Shown here piece after piece: positions 5,042-5,983 of a stretch of 5,983 nt of DNA. The DNA is from a bacterium (GTDB lineage Bacteria > CBDUZB01 > JAGLHV01): assembly GCA_023132075.1 (NCBI GenBank), contig JAGLYT010000100.1, positions 1 through 5,983 on the forward strand, written 5' to 3'. The notes beneath the pieces were generated by a model, which was not told where the DNA came from, searched no databases, and saw only the letters and a program-made list of their open reading frames with translations. The translations under genes were made by a program, and so were the position numbers. The first letter of the stretch is position 1. The number at the start of each line of letters is the position of its first letter.

Positions 5042-5983
5042 GTGAATCAGGAAAATATTTATGAGCTTATTATTATTGGGGGAGGGCCGGCGGGATTGAC
5101 AGCCGGTCTATATGCTTCCCGGGCAAGATTAAAAACGTTGCTCATGGAAAGTTTTTCTCTTTCTTCCCAGATTCTTCTGGGGGATACAATTGAGAATTAT
5201 CCCGGATTTCCTGATGGAATTAAAACATTTGATTTAATTGATAGATTTAAAAAACAAACACAGGCTTTTGGCCTGGAAATTGTTGCTGAAGAAGTGCAGA
5301 ACATAAAAGCAAAAAAAGAAGAAAATTTTAAATTATGGCAGGTTGTTACACAACAAAAAGAATATACGGCACGGGCCATAATTATAGCTGCCGGGGCAAA
5401 ACCGAAAAGATTAAATATTACCGGAGAAGAGGAATTTCTGGGGAGAGGGGTTTCTTATTGTGCTACTTGTGACGGAGCCTTTTATAAAGGGAAAAATATA
5501 GTGGCGGTCGGCGGAGGGGATACGGCCATAGAGGAAACATTGCATTTAACTAAATTCGCCGATAAAGTTACTCTTATTCATCGGCGTGACCGCTTGCGGG
5601 CAACAAAAATTTTACAGGAAAGAGTATCGACCGATAAAAAAATAGAGTTAGTCTTTAATTCGCAAGTTATTGAGATTGCAGGAGAGGATAAGGTGAAGGC
5701 AGTCAAGTTAAAGAATGCCAAAACAGAAAAAGAAACAATTATTTCCTGTGATGGAGTTTTTATTTTTGCAGGATTGTTGCCCAATACAGATTTTTTAAAA
5801 GGCCTTGTAGCTTTAGATGAAAAAGGTTACATTGTCACCGGTGTAGATATGGAGACGCAGGCAAAAGGTATTTTTGCCTGCGGAGACTGCCGTAAAAAAT
5901 TATTGTTTCAAGTTGTAACTGCCTGCGGAGATGGGGCAACAGCTGCTTTTTCTGCCACGCAGTACATTGAGGATTTAAAAGGA
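5042..5983 (+). CDS. trxB: Thioredoxin reductase (3' end open at window edge)
   Basis: 314 codons with no stop before the window ends, so the protein is essentially full length (family about 305-320) and only the extreme C-terminus is missing. It transfers electrons from NADPH via FAD to thioredoxin. The FAD-binding glycine motif is GGGPAG (13-18). The redox pair is C140-A-T-C143 in SYCATCDGAF. The NAD(P)H domain has VGGGDTAIEE (156-165) and H180-R-R-D with R186, a pattern typical of NADPH use. The second FAD motif is FACGDCRKK (279-286), followed by LLFQVVTACGDGA. It differs from the usual form in having Cys at 280, 283 and 295, and Phe289 where Arg of the usual RQ pair is expected. The GTG start directly follows the ccdA TAA in the same frame. 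An AGGGG-like site near 5029-5033 inside ccdA can drive initiation. No upstream in-frame alternative start exists, because the TAA is adjacent. Confidence 0.95.
   Translation, partial: MNQENIYELIIIGGGPAGLTAGLYASRARLKTLLMESFSLSSQILLGDTIENYPGFPDGIKTFDLIDRFKKQTQAFGLEIVAEEVQNIKAKKEENFKLWQVVTQQKEYTARAIIIAAGAKPKRLNITGEEEFLGRGVSYCATCDGAFYKGKNIVAVGGGDTAIEETLHLTKFADKVTLIHRRDRLRATKILQERVSTDKKIELVFNSQVIEIAGEDKVKAVKLKNAKTEKETIISCDGVFIFAGLLPNTDFLKGLVALDEKGYIVTGVDMETQAKGIFACGDCRKKLLFQVVTACGDGATAAFSATQYIEDLKG

Noticed and set aside
5197-5784. Minus-strand open frames at 5197-5379 and 5578-5784
   Set aside because: Both are antisense to trxB, whose FAD, CATC and NADPH motifs run through the same bases on the + strand.

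Overview
The window is a compact, AT-rich bacterial chromosome segment. Every gene I can support lies on the + strand. Short intergenic gaps, purine-rich Shine-Dalgarno sites, frequent GTG starts, heavy use of AGA/AGG and ATA codons, two radical-SAM enzymes and oxygen-independent thiol chemistry all suggest a low-GC anaerobe. Candidates are a Clostridia-like firmicute or an uncultured anaerobic phylum. The sequence alone does not fix the lineage.

Layout: (1) 1-68, possible C-terminal tail of an upstream gene. (2) 72-998, radical-SAM protein of the TIGR01212/YhcC-YtqA type. (3) 1122-1439, classical cytoplasmic thioredoxin (WCGPC). (4) 1560-1907, aspartate 1-decarboxylase PanD, followed by a terminator-like hairpin. 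(5) 1992-2780, a COG0731-type (TYW1-like) radical-SAM protein, overlapping by 4 nt with (6) 2777-3685, a DUF89/ARMT1-like metal-dependent phosphatase. (7) After a short gap with a perfect TTGACA box comes a tightly packed cluster: 3753-4349, a TlpA/ResA-like thiol-disulfide lipoprotein; 4346-5041, CcdA; and 5042-5983, thioredoxin reductase. The trxB reading frame is still open at the window end.

How they work together: thioredoxin, TrxB, CcdA and the anchored TlpA-like protein form a complete reductive relay. Electrons would pass from NADPH through TrxB (FAD, CATC) to thioredoxin (WCGPC), then through the CcdA membrane cysteine pair to the extracytoplasmic TlpA-like WCPPC site, and finally to exported disulfides, possibly apocytochrome c. 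PanD makes beta-alanine for pantothenate and CoA. The radical-SAM/DUF89 pair is probably translationally coupled and is the most function-unknown part of the window.

I see no tRNA, rRNA, CRISPR array, insertion sequence or phage gene, and no intergenic stretch reaches 300 bases. Nothing here is clearly a new system. The items most worth checking are the radical-SAM/DUF89 pair, unusual residues in PanD and TrxB, and the in-frame TAA-GTG junction between ccdA and trxB.
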